NCBI RefSeq assembly: GCF_029167625.1
Contig: NZ_CP119145.1
Coordinates: 372,001-436,000, forward strand
DNA length: 64,000 nt
Origin: Streptomyces sp. AM 4-1-1
GTDB lineage: Bacteria > Actinomycetota > Actinomycetes > Streptomycetales > Streptomycetaceae
Direction of reading: 5' to 3'
This document shows, one piece after another, positions 1 through 11,800 of this stretch (the first letter of the stretch is position 1; each line of letters opens with the position of its first letter). Under the pieces are notes generated by a model. That model was not told the origin of the DNA and searched no databases. It saw only the letters and a program-made list of their open reading frames with translations. Both the position numbers and the translations under genes were made by a program.

Positions 1-3000
1 ACGGAGCTTGACCTGGTCGTCGGCCCGGGACACGTATTCGAGTTGGCCGTCGGCGTTCCACCGTACGAGGTCACCGGTGCGGTACATGCGCCGGCCGGCG
101 GTGCTGAACGGATCGGCGACGAACCGTGACGCGGTGAGCCCGGCACGTCCCAGGTATCCCCGGGCGAGTCCGTCCCCGGCCACGTACAACTCCCCGACGA
201 CGCCCGGCGGCACGAACCGCAGCCCGGCGTCGAGTACGTACACCTCCGCCCGGTTCACCGGGGTGCCGATCGGTACGGTCCGTACGGGTGCCTGCGGGCC
301 GTCCGTGGGCTGCACGGCGCTGATCGTCGCGCAGACCGTGGTCTCGGTCGGTCCGTAGGCGTTGACGAGGCGTCGGTGCGGGGCCCACCGGCGGACGAGC
401 GCGGGTGTGCACGCCTCTCCGGCGAGGACGAGTGTGAGGCCGTGCGGGATTCCGTCCTCGGGTGGCATCACGGCGAGAGCCGCGGGCGGCAGGGTGAGGT
501 GGGTGACGCCCCGCTCCACGAGGAGGCGGGCCAGGGCGGGCCCCGGTTCCAGCTCCGACCGGTCGGCGATCTCCAGCCGGGCTCCGGTGAGCAGCCCCAT
601 GCAGATGTCCCAGAACGCCGCGTCGAAGCTGATCGACGCCATCTGGAGCACCCGGCTCGCGGGTGTCAGGTCCAGGCGTTCCAGATGGGTCCGCACCATG
701 GCTGCGACCCCGCGATGCGTGACGACGACGCCCTTGGGGCGGCCGGTCGAGCCGGAGGTGTAGATCACGTACGCGGGCAGGGAGACGTGCGGGGCGGTCC
801 GCGGATCGTCGGTCCGGTGGCCGGCCCAGGGGGCGGTGTCGTCGTCCAGTGCGATGAACGGCGTCGCGATGGCGGGGAGTTGTCCGCGCGTGGCGGTGGT
901 GGTGAGCAGGAGGACCGGTCGCGCGTCGTCGAGCATGTACGTGATGCGGGACGCCGGGTACTCCGGGTCGACCGGCAGATAGGCCGCGCCCGCCTTCAGC
1001 ACCGCGAGCATGGCGACGATCATCCCGGCGGACCGTGGCACGGCGAGCGCGACCAGGTCCTCCGGGCCGACACCGCGGTCGATCAGGTGGTGGGCGAGGG
1101 CGTTGGCACGGGAGTTCAGCTGTCCGTACGTCAGGGTTCCGGCACCGTCGCGGACGGCGATCGCGTCGGGCGCGCGCCGTACCCGGTCCTGGAACAGTTC
1201 CGGGATGCTCGCCTCGGGTATCGAGGTGTCCGGTCCGCGTCCCCAGGCTTCGAGGTCCGACCGTTCACCGGCCGTGAGCAGGTCGTGGGCGGCGACGGGC
1301 CGTCCCGGATCGGCGACGACCGACGCGAGCAGGCGTGTGAGCCGGTCGACGAGGTGGTGGACCGTCCCGGCGTCGAACAGCTCCGTGGAGTAGTCCAGGG
1401 TCGCTTCCATGCCCTGGGGCACACCGTGCTCGTCGTGCGTCTCGGCGAAGGAGAAGGAGAGGTCGAACTTGCTGACCCCGATGGAGGCGGGTTCGCTGCT
1501 GACGGAGAGGCCGGGGAGGTCGATCTCGGCCGGTGCCTGGTTCTGGAGGACGAGCATGGTCTGGAAGAGCGGGTGATGGTTCTGCGACCGTGCCGGGTTC
1601 AGCATCTCCACCAGCCGCTCGAACGGCATGTCCTGGTGGGCGTAGGCGTCGAGGTCGAAGTCCCGTACCCGCTCCAGCACCTCACGGAACGTCGGATCAC
1701 CCGACAGATCCGTCCGCAGGACCAAAGTGTTCACGAAGAACCCGACGAGATCGTCCAACGCCTCATCCGTACGCCCCGCCACCGCCGTACCCAACGCGAT
1801 GTCCTCACCCCCACCATGCCGCGACAACAACACCGCCACCGCCGCCTGCAACACCATGAACACACTGCACCCCGACGACCGCGCCAACCCCACCAACCCC
1901 GCATGAACCACCCCACCCACCCGGAACCCCACCACATCACCCTCATACCGCATCACCGAAGGACGCACCCGATCCCACGGCAACTCCACCAACTCCGGCA
2001 ACCCCGCCAACGCCCCACGCCAGAAACCCAGCTGACGCGCGCCCACACTCCCCGCGTCACTCTCCTCACCCAGCACCCGCCGCTGCCACAACGCGTAATC
2101 CGCGTACTGCACCGGCAACACACCCCACCCCGGCACACCACCACCCGAACGCGCCCGGTACGCCACCCCCACATCACGCACCAACGGCGCCAACGACCAA
2201 CCATCAGCCGCCACATGATGCACCACCCACACCAACACAAACACCCCACCACCCAACCCCAACAAACACACCCGCAACGGCACCTCACACGACAGGTCGA
2301 ACGGTTCGGTGGATGCACGCCTGATCGCGTCGGGGAGTTCGGCCTCCGACACGTCGTCGACCGTGAAGTCGACGACGACATCGGCCGCGTCGAGGATCAG
2401 TTGCTCGGGCATGCCGTCGTTCTCCGGGAAGACGGTGCGCAGGGTTTCGTGGCGTGTGACGACGTCGGTGACGGCCTGGCGCAGGGCGTCGACGTCCAGA
2501 TCGCCCTCCAGCCGCAGGACCAACGGCACGTTGTAGGTCGCACTGGGACCTTCAAGCCTGTTCAGGAACCAGAGCCGCTGCTGCGCGAACGACAACGGCA
2601 GACGCGCCGGCCGCTCCTCACGCACGAGCGCCACCCGCGCCCGGTCCGCCCCGTCGAGCACCGACGCCAACGCGGCAACAGTCGAATGCTCGAACAGCGT
2701 ACGGACCTTCAGTTCGACCCCGAGGGAGGAACGGATACGGCCGACGAGCCGGGTGGCCAGCAACGAGTGCCCGCCGAGCGCGAAGAAATCGTCCTCCACA
2801 GCGACTCGTCCGAGGCCCAGCGTCTCCGCGAAGAGGTCGGCGAGTATCTCCTCGTGCGCGGTTCGCGGCGGACGACCTCCCGTACCGGCCGAACTCTCGG
2901 GTTCGGGCAGTGCGCGGCGGTCGACCTTGCCGTTGGTCGTCAGCGGCAGAGCGTCCAGAGTGACGAACGCGGACGGAACCATGTACGCGGGAAGCTTCCG

Positions 3001-5865
3001 GCCCACCTCGGCCGCCAGTGTCTCCGGCGACACCATCGCCTGATCAGCGGCCACCACATAGGCGACGAGCCGGCGGTCCCCGGGAACATCCTCACGCACC
3101 ACCACACACGCCGACGCCACCGACACCAGACCACTCAACACCCCCTCGATCTCACCCGGCTCGATGCGATACCCCCGCACCTTCACCTGACCATCCGCAC
3201 GCCCCACATACTCCAACTCACCCCGACCATTCCACCGCACCAGATCCCCCGTCCGATACATCCGACCACCCCCACCCACAAACGGATCAGCCACAAACCG
3301 CGACGCCGTCAACCCCACACGCCCCACATAACCCCGCGCCACCCCACGACCACCCACATACAACTCCCCCACCACACCCGGCGCCACCAACCCCAACCCA
3401 CCATCCAACACATACACCCGCACACCATCAAACGCCCCACCAATCGGCGCCACACCCACACCACCACCAGCCCCATCCCCATCACCGTCAGCCGGGCACA
3501 CCTCGAACCGCGTCGCAAACGTCGTCGTCTCCGTCGGCCCATACACATGCAACAGACGCGTCCCCGGCAACGCCCCGGCAACCCGCTGCATCACCCCGGG
3601 CGCCGCCATCTCACCACCCACACACACCAACCGCAGACCGGCCAGCACACTCACATCCCACTCAGCCAGCACATTGAACAACGCAGTCGTCAAAAACACC
3701 GCCGTCACACCCTCAGACACCACCAACTCACCCAACACCCGACCCTCCAACACCCCCTCCGGAGCCACCACCACCCGACCACCCCGCAACAACGCCACCC
3801 ACACCTCAAACGTCGACGCATCAAACACAAACGCCGAATGCATCAACACCACATCAACACCACCCCCACCCCACACACCATCCCCCGCCAACGCCAACAC
3901 ATCGCCATGCGACACCCCCACACCCTTCGGCACCCCAGACGAACCCGACGTAAACATCACATACGCCAACCGACCACCACCCACCACCACCGGCAACCCA
4001 CCACCACAGGAAACCCCACCCCCCGAAACCACAACCCCCGACCCACCAACAACCGACACCACACCACCCACACCATCCACCACCACCACCGGCACCACCC
4101 CACACATCTCCCCCACCCACCCATGACCCACCAAACCCTCACCCACCACCAACACATCCAACCCCACCACACCCACCACACCCCTCAACCGCTCCACCGG
4201 CCACCGCACATCCAACGGCACATACACCCCACCCGCCCGCACCACACCCACCGACACCACCACCACACCCACCGAACCCCCACCCACCAACACACCCACA
4301 CACCCCTCCACACCCAACCCCAACCCCACCAAACACTCACCCAACAACCGAGACCCCACCTCCAACCCCTCATACGACAACTCCACACCCCCACCACACA
4401 CAGCCACCACACCACCACCCACACCACCACCCAACACACCACCCACACCACCACCGAACAACCCACCACCCAACACACCATCCGGCACCTCAAGCACACC
4501 ACCACGACCCCAGTCCAGCAGTCGCCCGGCCTCACCCGGGAGCAGCACGCTCAGGCCGGCGACACGTCCGTCGAGGTCGTCGGCGAAGGTCTCCAGCACC
4601 AGACGCAGCCGTTCCGCCATCAACCGGACGTCCTCGTGCCCGAAAGCGGCGGTCCGGTGTCCGAACGTGATCCGGAGATCGTCCCCGGGTGCGACGGTGA
4701 GGGTCAGCGGGTAGTGGGCCGCGTCCGTGCCTTCGAAGCCGACGATCCGGAGGCCGGGCAGTCCTTCCTGTGCCTGTCGCAGTGCCTCTGCGTCCATGGG
4801 GTAGTTCTCGAAGACGACGAGCGTGTCGAAGAGTTCGTCCAGGCCGGTGAGCGCGTGGACCTCGGTCAGCCCGAGGTACTGGTGGCCGAGGAGGCGGCCC
4901 TGCTCGTCCTGTACCCGGCCCAGCAGAGTGGCGAAGGTGTCGTCGTCATGTACCGCGATCCGCACGGGCACGGTGTTGATGAACAGGCCGATCATGGATT
5001 CGACGCCCGTGATCTCCGGCGGCCGACCGGAGACGGTGGTGCCGAACAGCACGTCGTCCTGTCCGGTGAGCTGGTGCAGGAGCAGTCCCCACGCGCCCTG
5101 TACGAGGGTGTTCAGGGTGAGGCGGTGGCGGCGGGCGGTGTCACGCAGACGAGCCGTGACGGACTCGCCCAGTGTGAGTACGACCTGCTCGGGCAGTTCG
5201 TCCGAGGACACGGCGGCGGATCTGCCGCCGGACAGCAGGGTCGGTTCCGCCACCCCGGCGAGCGCGGTGCGCCAGGCGTCCGTGGTGGCCGCCCGGTCCT
5301 GGGCGGCCAGCCAGGCGAGGTAGTTCCGGTAGGGGACGACGCGCGGCATGGCGCTGTCGTCGCCGCCGCGCGCGTACAGCTCGAACAGCTCCCGCACGAC
5401 CAGGGGGGTGGACCATCCGTCGAACAGGATGTGGTGGCTGGTCATCACCAGGCGGTACCGGTGGGTGTCCGTCCTGATCAGGGTGAACCTCAGCAGGGGC
5501 GGCTCTTCGAGGTCGAAGCGCCGGGCCCGGTCGGTTTCGAGGAAGGCGGCGAGGGCTTCGGCCCGCTCGGTGGGCTCGCGGCCGGTGAGGTCGATCTCCT
5601 CGAAGAGCGGTGAGACCTCGGCGGCGACCGCCTGGACGGGTTCGTCCAGGTCCTCGTGGAGGAATCCGACCCGCAGATTCGCGTGTCTGCGCAGCAGTCC
5701 CCGGACGGCTCTGTGCAGCACCGCCGCGTTCACCGGGCCCTCGATCTCGAAGACGAACTGCGCGGTGTAGACATCCACCGCCTCCGAGTCGTACTGGGCA
5801 TGGAACAGCATGCCTGCCTGCAACGGCGTCAACGGCAGGATGTCCTGAAGCTGGAACCCGGTCAC
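1..5865 (-). CDS. Non-ribosomal peptide synthetase, C-A-T-C-A... (3' end beyond window)
   Basis: Second NRPS of the leftward operon; 1955 codons are visible and the frame is still open at base 1. The GTG start overlaps the stop of the upstream NRPS by 4 bases (GTGA). Domains: C (aa ~1-440, HHILFDG near 145), A (~455-915, FDAS near 681), T (GGHSL near 1033), C (~1085-1530, HHVAADG near 1216), A (~1540 onward, FDAAFWD near 1747, NAYGPTE near 1837). Pocket residues by alignment to GrsA: first A = D-A-F-F-C-G-V-T-F, resembling Ile/Val codes (tentative); second A = D-A-W-T-V-A-A-V-C, a Phe code (good match). The N-terminus ([20 protein letters not shown]) is a typical acceptor communication segment following an epimerase. 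No release domain is visible, so the chain continues outside the window. Parts of the first A and second C domain are almost identical to the upstream NRPS. Confidence 0.93.
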   Translation of the reverse strand, partial: MTGFQLQDILPLTPLQAGMLFHAQYDSEAVDVYTAQFVFEIEGPVNAAVLHRAVRGLLRRHANLRVGFLHEDLDEPVQAVAAEVSPLFEEIDLTGREPTERAEALAAFLETDRARRFDLEEPPLLRFTLIRTDTHRYRLVMTSHHILFDGWSTPLVVRELFELYARGGDDSAMPRVVPYRNYLAWLAAQDRAATTDAWRTALAGVAEPTLLSGGRSAAVSSDELPEQVVLTLGESVTARLRDTARRHRLTLNTLVQGAWGLLLHQLTGQDDVLFGTTVSGRPPEITGVESMIGLFINTVPVRIAVHDDDTFATLLGRVQDEQGRLLGHQYLGLTEVHALTGLDELFDTLVVFENYPMDAEALRQAQEGLPGLRIVGFEGTDAAHYPLTLTVAPGDDLRITFGHRTAAFGHEDVRLMAERLRLVLETFADDLDGRVAGLSVLLPGEAGRLLDWGRGGVLEVPDGVLGGGLFGGGVGGVLGGGVGGGVVAVCGGGVELSYEGLEVGSRLLGECLVGLGLGVEGCVGVLVGGGSVGVVVVSVGVVRAGGVYVPLDVRWPVERLRGVVGVVGLDVLVVGEGLVGHGWVGEMCGVVPVVVVDGVGGVVSVVGGSGVVVSGGGVSCGGGLPVVVGGGRLAYVMFTSGSSGVPKGVGVSHGDVLALAGDGVWGGGGVDVVLMHSAFVFDASTFEVWVALLRGGRVVVAPEGVLEGRVLGELVVSEGVTAVFLTTALFNVLAEWDVSVLAGLRLVCVGGEMAAPGVMQRVAGALPGTRLLHVYGPTETTTFATRFEVCPADGDGDGAGGGVGVAPIGGAFDGVRVYVLDGGLGLVAPGVVGELYVGGRGVARGYVGRVGLTASRFVADPFVGGGGRMYRTGDLVRWNGRGELEYVGRADGQVKVRGYRIEPGEIEGVLSGLVSVASACVVVREDVPGDRRLVAYVVAADQAMVSPETLAAEVGRKLPAYMVPSAFVTLDALPLTTNGKVDRRALPEPESSAGTGGRPPRTAHEEILADLFAETLGLGRVAVEDDFFALGGHSLLATRLVGRIRSSLGVELKVRTLFEHSTVAALASVLDGADRARVALVREERPARLPLSFAQQRLWFLNRLEGPSATYNVPLVLRLEGDLDVDALRQAVTDVVTRHETLRTVFPENDGMPEQLILDAADVVVDFTVDDVSEAELPDAIRRASTEPFDLSCEVPLRVCLLGLGGGVFVLVWVVHHVAADGWSLAPLVRDVGVAYRARSGGGVPGWGVLPVQYADYALWQRRVLGEESDAGSVGARQLGFWRGALAGLPELVELPWDRVRPSVMRYEGDVVGFRVGGVVHAGLVGLARSSGCSVFMVLQAAVAVLLSRHGGGEDIALGTAVAGRTDEALDDLVGFFVNTLVLRTDLSGDPTFREVLERVRDFDLDAYAHQDMPFERLVEMLNPARSQNHHPLFQTMLVLQNQAPAEIDLPGLSVSSEPASIGVSKFDLSFSFAETHDEHGVPQGMEATLDYSTELFDAGTVHHLVDRLTRLLASVVADPGRPVAAHDLLTAGERSDLEAWGRGPDTSIPEASIPELFQDRVRRAPDAIAVRDGAGTLTYGQLNSRANALAHHLIDRGVGPEDLVALAVPRSAGMIVAMLAVLKAGAAYLPVDPEYPASRITYMLDDARPVLLLTTTATRGQLPAIATPFIALDDDTAPWAGHRTDDPRTAPHVSLPAYVIYTSGSTGRPKGVVVTHRGVAAMVRTHLERLDLTPASRVLQMASISFDAAFWDICMGLLTGARLEIADRSELEPGPALARLLVERGVTHLTLPPAALAVMPPEDGIPHGLTLVLAGEACTPALVRRWAPHRRLVNAYGPTETTVCATISAVQPTDGPQAPVRTVPIGTPVNRAEVYVLDAGLRFVPPGVVGELYVAGDGLARGYLGRAGLTASRFVADPFSTAGRRMYRTGDLVRWNADGQLEYVSRADDQVKLR
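1674..2290 (-). repeat. Long repeat copy A2 (NRPS condensation-domain segment)
   Basis: Nearly identical to 9677-10293 (offset 8003). It covers the central part of the second C domain, including the HHVAADG region. A short divergent island lies around 2036-2075, after which identity resumes. It reads as recent duplication or gene conversion between the two synthetases. Confidence 0.88.
3146..4517 (-). repeat. Long repeat copy B2 (NRPS adenylation-domain segment)
   Basis: About 1.37 kb, almost identical to 11152-12523 (offset 8006). It covers the first A domain from before core A1 to about core A8-A9. The flanks on both sides are clearly more diverged. An islet at about 3475-3660 differs from the other copy and includes the pocket position aligned to GrsA 299. 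Confidence 0.9.
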
Positions 5866-8800
5866 TTGCGTCCACCCCACTTGTTCTGCAGTCGGTCGAT
5901 CTGGGCCTGGTTCAGGGAGACCAGGGGGAGGTCGGAGGGTGTGTAGCCTCCGACGTCCGGCGCTTGGGCGTGCTCGGCGATGGCGCGCAGTGCTCGTAGC
6001 CACCCTTCGGCGAGTTCTTCCACGTCCGGTTCGCTCAGGAGTTCCGTCGGCCAGGTCCAGCCGGCGACCAGGCGCGGCCCGTCGGGAAGGTCCTGGGTGT
6101 ACGCGTTGATGTCGAGCACGTGGTGGACCGCCATGTCGGGGTCCTGGCTCCGGGGACCTCCGCCGTCGAGGAGGAGCTGCCAGTCGGGGCCGGCCCCGGC
6201 CGCCTCGCCGCCCTGCGAACCGGCGTACCTCCCGAGGTAGTTGAAGCCGATCTGTGGGGTCGGCGCGTCCTGGAGCAGGGCGCGGGTGACCGGGTTCAGA
6301 TGGCGGAGCAGGCCGTAGCCGATGCCGTGGTCGGGAATGGCGTGTAGCTGTTCCTTGACGCGTTTGAGGGCGCGGTCGACGAGTGGCCCGTCGTAGGCCC
6401 GTGCCTCGTACCGGCTGACCGGCCCCGGGTCGAGCCTGACCGGGTACATGCTGGTGAACCAGCCGACCGTGCGCGTCAGGTCGATGTGCTCGGACAGCTG
6501 CTCACGGCCGTGCCCCTCCAGGTCGAGCAGTACAGCGGGGTGTCCCGGGACGTTCCGCTCGGCCCGCCACCCGGCGACCGCGAGGGCCAGTCCGGTGAGC
6601 AGCACGTCGTTGACGCCCGCGTGGAAGGCGGTCGGTGCGGTGGTCAGCAGGGGCTGGGTCCACTCGGCGGGGAGGGTGAAGGTGCGGGTGGTGACGCGGG
6701 CCGCGGTGTCCTTGCCGGGGTCGAGCGGCCGGTGCCCCAGCCGCGGTTCCTCGGTGCGGATGATGTCCTGCCATAGCGGCAGTTCGTCGGCGCGTGCGGG
6801 ACTGTGCGCCTCGGCGACCAGGAGTTCGGCCCAGCGGCGGTACGAGGTGAGGACGGCGGGGAGTGGGGATGTGCCGCTCCCGGGCTCACGCGTGCGGGAG
6901 GCGGGGGTACGGGAGTGGTCACCGGGACGACCGGGTGCCGAGGTGACCTCCTGCCAGGCCGCGACGAAGTCGGCGGTGAGCGTGCGCCAGGAGACGGCGT
7001 CGACGGCCAGATGCTGGACGACGAGGAGCAGTCTGCCCGGCCGGTCGGCGCCGGCGTCGAACCAGACCGCTTCGGTCATGGCTCCGGCGGCGGGCCGTAA
7101 CCTGCGGCGGGCGGATTCGGCGGCCTCGGCCATCACCGTGTCGGCGGTGTCGGCGTCCAGGTCGGCGATGTCCACGCGGGTCAGGTGTTCTCTCGCGGGC
7201 ACCGCCCCCTGGGGCAGCACTTCCAGCCCAAATCCCCCGTCCGGTGTTCCGGTGAGCCGCAGTCTGAGGGCGTCGTGGTGGTCGAGGAGCAGCTGGAGCG
7301 TCGCGACCAGGTCCGCTTCGTCGGCCCCGGCGGGCGAACGCAGCACACTCGACTGGTTGTAGCCGTCGGTGGGTCCGGGCCGTCCGAGGAACCAGGCGGC
7401 TATGGGGGTCAACGGCACCTCGCCGACACCTTGGTCCGTGGCGTCCACGGGTTGCTCACCGATGGGTGCGGCGACCGAGGCGATCATCTCGGGGGTCCGG
7501 TGCACGAAGACATCACGCGGGGTGATGACCAGCCCGGCTTTACGGGTCCGGCTGACGACCTGGATGGACAGGATGCTGTCGCCGCCGAGCGCGAAGAAAT
7601 CGTCGTCGATGTGGATGTCCGGGGTGGCTAGAGTCCCCGCGAACACCTCGCAGATGATTCGTTCCTGCGCGGTGCGCGGTGCGCGCCCGGTGGGCCGGCC
7701 CGAGGTCAGGTCGGGTGCCGGCAGTGCCCGGCGGTCGGTCTTACCGTTGGGCAGGAGGGGCAGCGCGTCAAGTGTGACGAATGCGGCGGGGACCATGTAC
7801 TCCGGCAGCACGGCCGCCAGCCCGCCACGTAATTCGGCCGCGTCGATGGCCGGTCGGCCGTTCCGTGTGTCGGCCACTGTGTAGGCGACGAGTCGTCGGT
7901 CGCCGGGCTGGTCCTCCCGAACGACCACACAGGCCGCCGAAACACCCGGCAACCCCGACAACACGGCCTCGACCTCACCCAACTCAATACGGAACCCACG
8001 CAACTTGACCTGATCATCCGCACGCGACACATACTCCAGCTGACCATCAGCATTCCACCGCACAAGATCACCCGTGCGATACATCCGCCCACCCGCAACA
8101 CCGAACGGATCAGCCACGAACCGCGACGCCGTCAACCCCGCACGCCCCAAATACCCCCGAGCCAACCCCTCCCCCGCCACATACAACTCCCCCACCACAC
8201 CCCACGGCACCAACCCCAACCCACCATCCAACACATACACCCGCACATTACGAACCGGAACACCGATCGGCACAGACCCCCCACCCCGCACCCCAACAGA
8301 ACCCACCCGAAACGCCGTCGAATCAATCGTCGCCTCCGTCGGCCCATACAAATTGTGCACCTCAACACCCCACACACCCGCAACCTCCGCCGCCAACCCC
8401 ACCGGAAGCACCTCACCACCACACAACACAACCCGCAAACACCCCGGAACAGACACCGACGCCTCACGCACAACCACCGACAAATGCGACGGCACGAACT
8501 GCGCAACACTCACCCCCAACTCACCCATACGACGCAACAACACATCAGGATCACGATTCACCTCCGGCGACACCACACAAACACACCCACCATGCAGAAG
8601 CGGCAACCACGTCTCCCACACCGACGCATCAAAACTCAACGACGTACGCGCAAGCACCCGATCCCCCACCCCAAAACCAACCTGCCCCGCCAACCACCCC
8701 ATGTGATTCACCAACGCACCATGCGAAACCACCACCCCCTTCGGCACCCCCGTCGAACCCGACGTATAAATCACATACGCACCCGAATCCGGAACCACCA

Positions 8801-11800
8801 CCCGCTCCACACCACCCACACACCCCGACCCCCACGACCCCACATCATCCAACTCCACCAACGGCACCCCCAACGAACCAAACACACCACCCACCCCACT
8901 CACCGACAACACCAACACCGGCCGCGCATCCTCAAACATAAACCTGACCCGCGACACCGGATACTCCGGATCAACCGGCAAATACACCGCCCCCACCTTC
9001 AACACCGCCAACATCGCCACCACCGACTCAACCCTCCCCGGCAACACCACAGCCACCACATCCCCCACCCCCACACCACGACCCACCAAACAACCCGCCA
9101 ACACATCCGACTCCCCATCCAACTCCCCATACGACAACTCCCGCACCCCATCACACACCGCCACCACACCAGACCCACGGACCACCTGCGCACCAAAAGC
9201 CGCCGGCACCGTCGAAGGAGAGAACCGACGCACTTCACCGCGGCCTGCCTCAAGCACGCGCTGCTGCTCCGGCTCGGTGAGCATCTGGATGCTGTGCACC
9301 CGTACATCGGGGTCGGACGTCACACCATCGAGCAGCCGGGTCAGCCGGTCGGCCAACGACCGGGCCGTCGCCACCTCGAACAGTTCGGTGGAGAACTCCA
9401 GGCTGCCGTCGATGCCGGTGACTCGCCCGGCTTCGTCGTGTGTCTCGGTGAAGGAGAACGTCAGATCGAACTTGCTGATGCCGGTGTGTACCGGCTGGCT
9501 GGTGACGGACAGTCCGGGGAGGTCGATCCGGGCCGACTCCTGGTTCTGGAGGACGACCATGGTCTGGAAGAGCGGGTGGAAGCTCTCCGTCCGCGTCGGA
9601 CTGAGGACGTCGACCAGGCGCTCGAAGGGCACGTCCTGGTGGGCGTAGGCATCGAGGTCGAAGTCCCGCACCCGCCCCAGCACCTCACGGAACGTCGGAT
9701 CACCCGACAGATCCGTCCGCAGGACCAAAGTGTTCACGAAGAACCCGACGAGATCGTCCAACGCCTCATCCGTACGCCCCGCCACCGCCGTACCCAACGC
9801 GATGTCCTCACCCCCACCATGCCGCGACAACAACACCGCCACCGCCGCCTGCAACACCATGAACACACTGCACCCCGACGACCGCGCCAACCCCACCAAC
9901 CCCGCATGAACCACCCCACCCACCCGGAACCCCACCACATCACCCTCATACCGCATCACCGAAGGACGCACCCGATCCCACGGCAACTCCACCAACTCCG
10001 GCAACCCCGCCAACGCCCCACGCCAGAAACCCAACTGACGCCCCATCTCACTGCTCGCGTCATCCTCGTCACCCAGCACCCGCCGCTGCCACAACGCGTA
10101 ATCCGCGTACTGCACCGGCAACACACCCCACCCCGGCACACCACCACCCGAACGCGCCCGGTACGCCACCCCCACATCACGCACCAACGGCGCCAACGAC
10201 CAACCATCAGCCGCCACATGATGCACCACCCACACCAACACGAACACCCCACCACCCAACCCCAACAACCGCACCCGCAACGGCACTTCCGAGGCCACAT
10301 CAAAGGCGTGGGAGACGGACTCGGTGAGCACTCGGTCCAGGTCGGCCGGGTCGATGTCCTCCGGCCTCAGGTCGAGGTCGACCGCCGACGCGTCCAGCAC
10401 CAGTTGGCGGGCCACGCCGTCCGTTTCGGGGAAGACGGTGCGCAGGGTCTCGTGTCGTTCGACGACATCGGCGAGGGCCGCGCCGAGCGCGTCGACGTCC
10501 AGAGCGCCCTCCAGCCGCAGGACCAACGGCACGTTGTAGGTCGCACTGGGGCCCTCAAGCCTGTTCAGGAACCAGAGCCGCTGCTGCGCGAACGACAACG
10601 GCAGCACCTCGGGCCGTCGCTCGGGCAGCAACGCCGTCCTGGCTCGCTCACCGCCGTCGAGCACGGCGGCCAGGCCCTCGACCGTGGGATGCGCGAACAG
10701 TGTCTTGACACCCACCTCCACACCCAGCACGGTCCGGATACGGCTGACGAGCCGGGTGGCCAGCAGCGAATGCCCACCGAGGTCGAAGAACTGGTCGTCG
10801 ACTCCGACCCGGTCCAGGCCCAGGATGTCGGCGAACAGTCCGCACAGGATCGTCTCCCGTGCCGTCCTCGGCTCGCGGCCCTTCGCCTGGGTGGTCGGCG
10901 CCTCGGGAGCCGGCAGGGCGCGCCGGTCGACCTTGCCATTGGGCGTCAGGGGCAGAGCGTCGAGGAAGACGAACGCGGAGGGTGTCATGTACTCCGGCAG
11001 CGTCCGTCCGAGGCCGGTCACCAGCTCGGCCTGCTCAAGCACCGCGCCGGCCGAAGGCACCACGTACGCAACCAGCCGGCGGTCTCCGGGCATGTCCTCG
11101 CGCACGGTCACAAAGGCGGTGGCGACTCCAGGAAGACCGTCCAACGCGCCTTCGATCTCACCCGGCTCGATGCGATACCCCCGCACCTTCACCTGACCAT
11201 CCGCACGCCCCACATACTCCAACTCACCCCGACCATTCCACCGCACCAGATCCCCCGTCCGATACATCCGACCACCCCCACCCACAAACGGATCAGCCAC
11301 AAACCGCGACGCCGTCAACCCCACACGCCCCACATAACCCCGCGCCACCCCACGACCACCCACATACAACTCCCCCACCACACCCGGCGCCACCAACCCC
11401 AACCCACCATCCAACACATACACCCGCACACCATCAAACGCCCCACCAATCGGCGCCACACCCACACCACCACCAGCCCCATCACCGCCACCATCACCCG
11501 GGCACACCTCAAACCGCGTCGCAAACGTCGTCGTCTCCGTCGGCCCATACACATGAAAGAAACGCGTCCCCGGAACCTCACCAGCCACCCGCTGCAACAA
11601 CCCAGGCGCCGCCACCTCACCCCCCGTCGCCACCAACCTCAACCCACGAAACACACCCACATCCCACTCAGCCAGCACATTGAACAACGCAGTCGTCAAA
11701 AACACCGCCGTCACACCCTCAGACACCACCAACTCACCCAACACCCGACCCTCCAACACCCCCTCCGGAGCCACCACCACCCGACCACCCCGCAACAACG

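Noticed and set aside
4020..4500. CA-rich stretch looking like a microsatellite
   Set aside because: It is coding DNA (Gly/Val-rich A-domain N-terminus on the minus strand), repeated only because the domain is duplicated.
376..5613. Very long plus-strand open frame opposite the NRPS
   Set aside because: His/Thr/Pro/Arg-rich shadow of the GT-rich coding strand; no domain, no RBS; the minus strand encodes intact NRPS domains.
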